NCBI RefSeq assembly: GCF_019279795.1
Contig: NC_056743.1
Coordinates: 869,897,364-869,961,363 of the forward strand
Length of the DNA stretch: 64,000 nt
Reading direction: 5' to 3'
DNA from: Protopterus annectens
Lineage: Eukaryota; Chordata; Ceratodontiformes; Protopteridae
Part shown: one piece after another, positions 63,441 to 64,000 of the stretch
Layout of the letters: the number at the start of each line of letters is the position of its first letter
Numbering within the stretch: the stretch's first letter is position 1
Notes under the pieces: model-generated
Told to the model about the DNA's origin: nothing
Database searches by the model: none
What the model saw: only the letters and a program-made list of their open reading frames with translations
Position numbers and translations under genes: made by a program

Positions 63441-64000
63441 TATGGCAAACTTTGATCTTGAGTTTAGGTTTTGTGTGATACAGCATATTAAAAAAGATAT
63501 ACAAGGGAAAATCTTAGACATCCACCTGGATATTAGTGAGTTAAAATGGCAATTACGGTTGGATGCCCATAACTACCCAGGCATCAACAAAAGCATCAGT
63601 ATAGCACCTATTTTAAAGGTGAAACACATTTTAGGATTTTTTTTATTTTTTATTTTACAGTAGTTTACATTGGTTACTTATTTATACAGAGGTAATATAT
63701 TTGGTGTACCTATTCATCTTGTGTATATCATAGAAATTGTTAGGATACTTACAATTGTATGATAAGATGTTTTTCCTTCATAATTAATTTATTTGCAACA
63801 TTAACAATTTATTTTAATACAGTAGTTTGTTCAAACATTGTATGGTTTATCAAGATTACTTGGACAACAATTCAAATACTGCTTTATATTGAGACATTAT
63901 TTTGTGGCTTCCTTTTTAGAGGTTTTATTAAGTGTCTTATTTACAAGTATTTTTAATTGAAAAGTAATAGGTTTTAATGAATAAATTGAATAATTGAAAT
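63441..64000. repeat. PLE palindrome, right arm (runs off the window)
   Basis: Contains on the plus strand EFRFCVIQHIKKDIQGKIL...LDAHNYPGINKS, the same C-terminal codons as PLE-B, followed by the 3' UTR. Scattered substitutions separate it from the left arm (for example TGATCTTGAG against TGATCATGAG). The arm still matches at position 64000, so its end, and a second ribozyme if present, lie outside. Confidence 0.93.

Noticed and set aside
62521-64000. The palindrome as an assembly foldback
   Set aside because: The arms differ by scattered substitutions and have a unique spacer, which a simple foldback artefact would not produce; long-read confirmation is still desirable.

Overview
The window looks like nuclear DNA from a repeat-rich vertebrate, most likely an amphibian (salamander or caecilian); a lungfish is possible. 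This is inference. The support is long, compositionally even DNA packed with DIRS1-like tyrosine-recombinase retrotransposons, CR1 and L2-like LINEs, Penelope-like elements, a Gypsy remnant, a FLYWCH/MULE transposon, a tRNA-derived SINE and long (GT)n(AT)n microsatellites. I recognise no host protein-coding gene, rRNA or functional tRNA, and no bacterial signal. Nearly every coding-looking stretch is a transposon gene, most carrying stops or frameshifts.

Layout. 1-2.5 kb: minus-strand Penelope-like element (PLE) with a diverged tandem repeat at its 5' side. 3.5-5.8 kb: decayed DIRS remnant (here DIRS-6). 6.6-8.7 kb: minus-strand CR1 LINE (CR1-A). 8.79-14.34 kb: structurally complete DIRS-1 (ITRs, internal complementary region, Gag, RT/RNase H, recombinase). 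14.85-22.40 kb: older DIRS-3, interrupted by a SINE and by a second CR1 (CR1-B), with a patchwork insertion in its left ITR. 22.1-25.4 kb: 1.6-kb tandem duplication joining the DIRS-3 tail to the 3' half of a minus-strand FLYWCH/MULE transposon that continues to about 26.6 kb. 26.6-31.2 kb: microsatellite, sequence with nothing recognised, and a minus-strand Gypsy remnant cut by an L2-like tail.

31.23-52.10 kb is a nested cluster inside one old element, DIRS-5. An L2-like LINE (33.06 to about 42.44 kb, minus) lies within it and is itself split by DIRS-2 (34.35-39.82 kb). A CR1 tail, an unclassified insertion and a MITE-like repeat follow. DIRS-4 (45.78-51.37 kb) interrupts the DIRS-5 recombinase gene. 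Beyond it are a further DIRS Gag/RT remnant (53.3-54.5 kb), another LINE RT remnant (55.0-56.3 kb), and a near full-length minus-strand CR1 (56.74-62.43 kb) with an esterase-type ORF1. That CR1 is interrupted by a MITE-like repeat, a plus-strand L2-like copy and an RTE-like tail. The window ends in a large PLE palindrome whose minus-strand copy carries a candidate hammerhead ribozyme.

How the parts work. DIRS copies would move by reverse transcription, formation of a circle using ITR/ICR complementarity, and integration by the encoded tyrosine recombinase. The LINEs would use an APE-type endonuclease and target-primed reverse transcription. The SINE would borrow CR1 machinery through a shared 3' tail, and PLEs use RT plus a GIY-YIG nuclease. 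DIRS-2 has an uninterrupted recombinase frame and DIRS-1 an uninterrupted RT/RNase H frame, but no single copy looks fully intact. I found no undescribed biological system; the most interesting items are the ribozyme-bearing PLE palindrome, the nested DIRS cluster and the sequence-level rearrangement scars.
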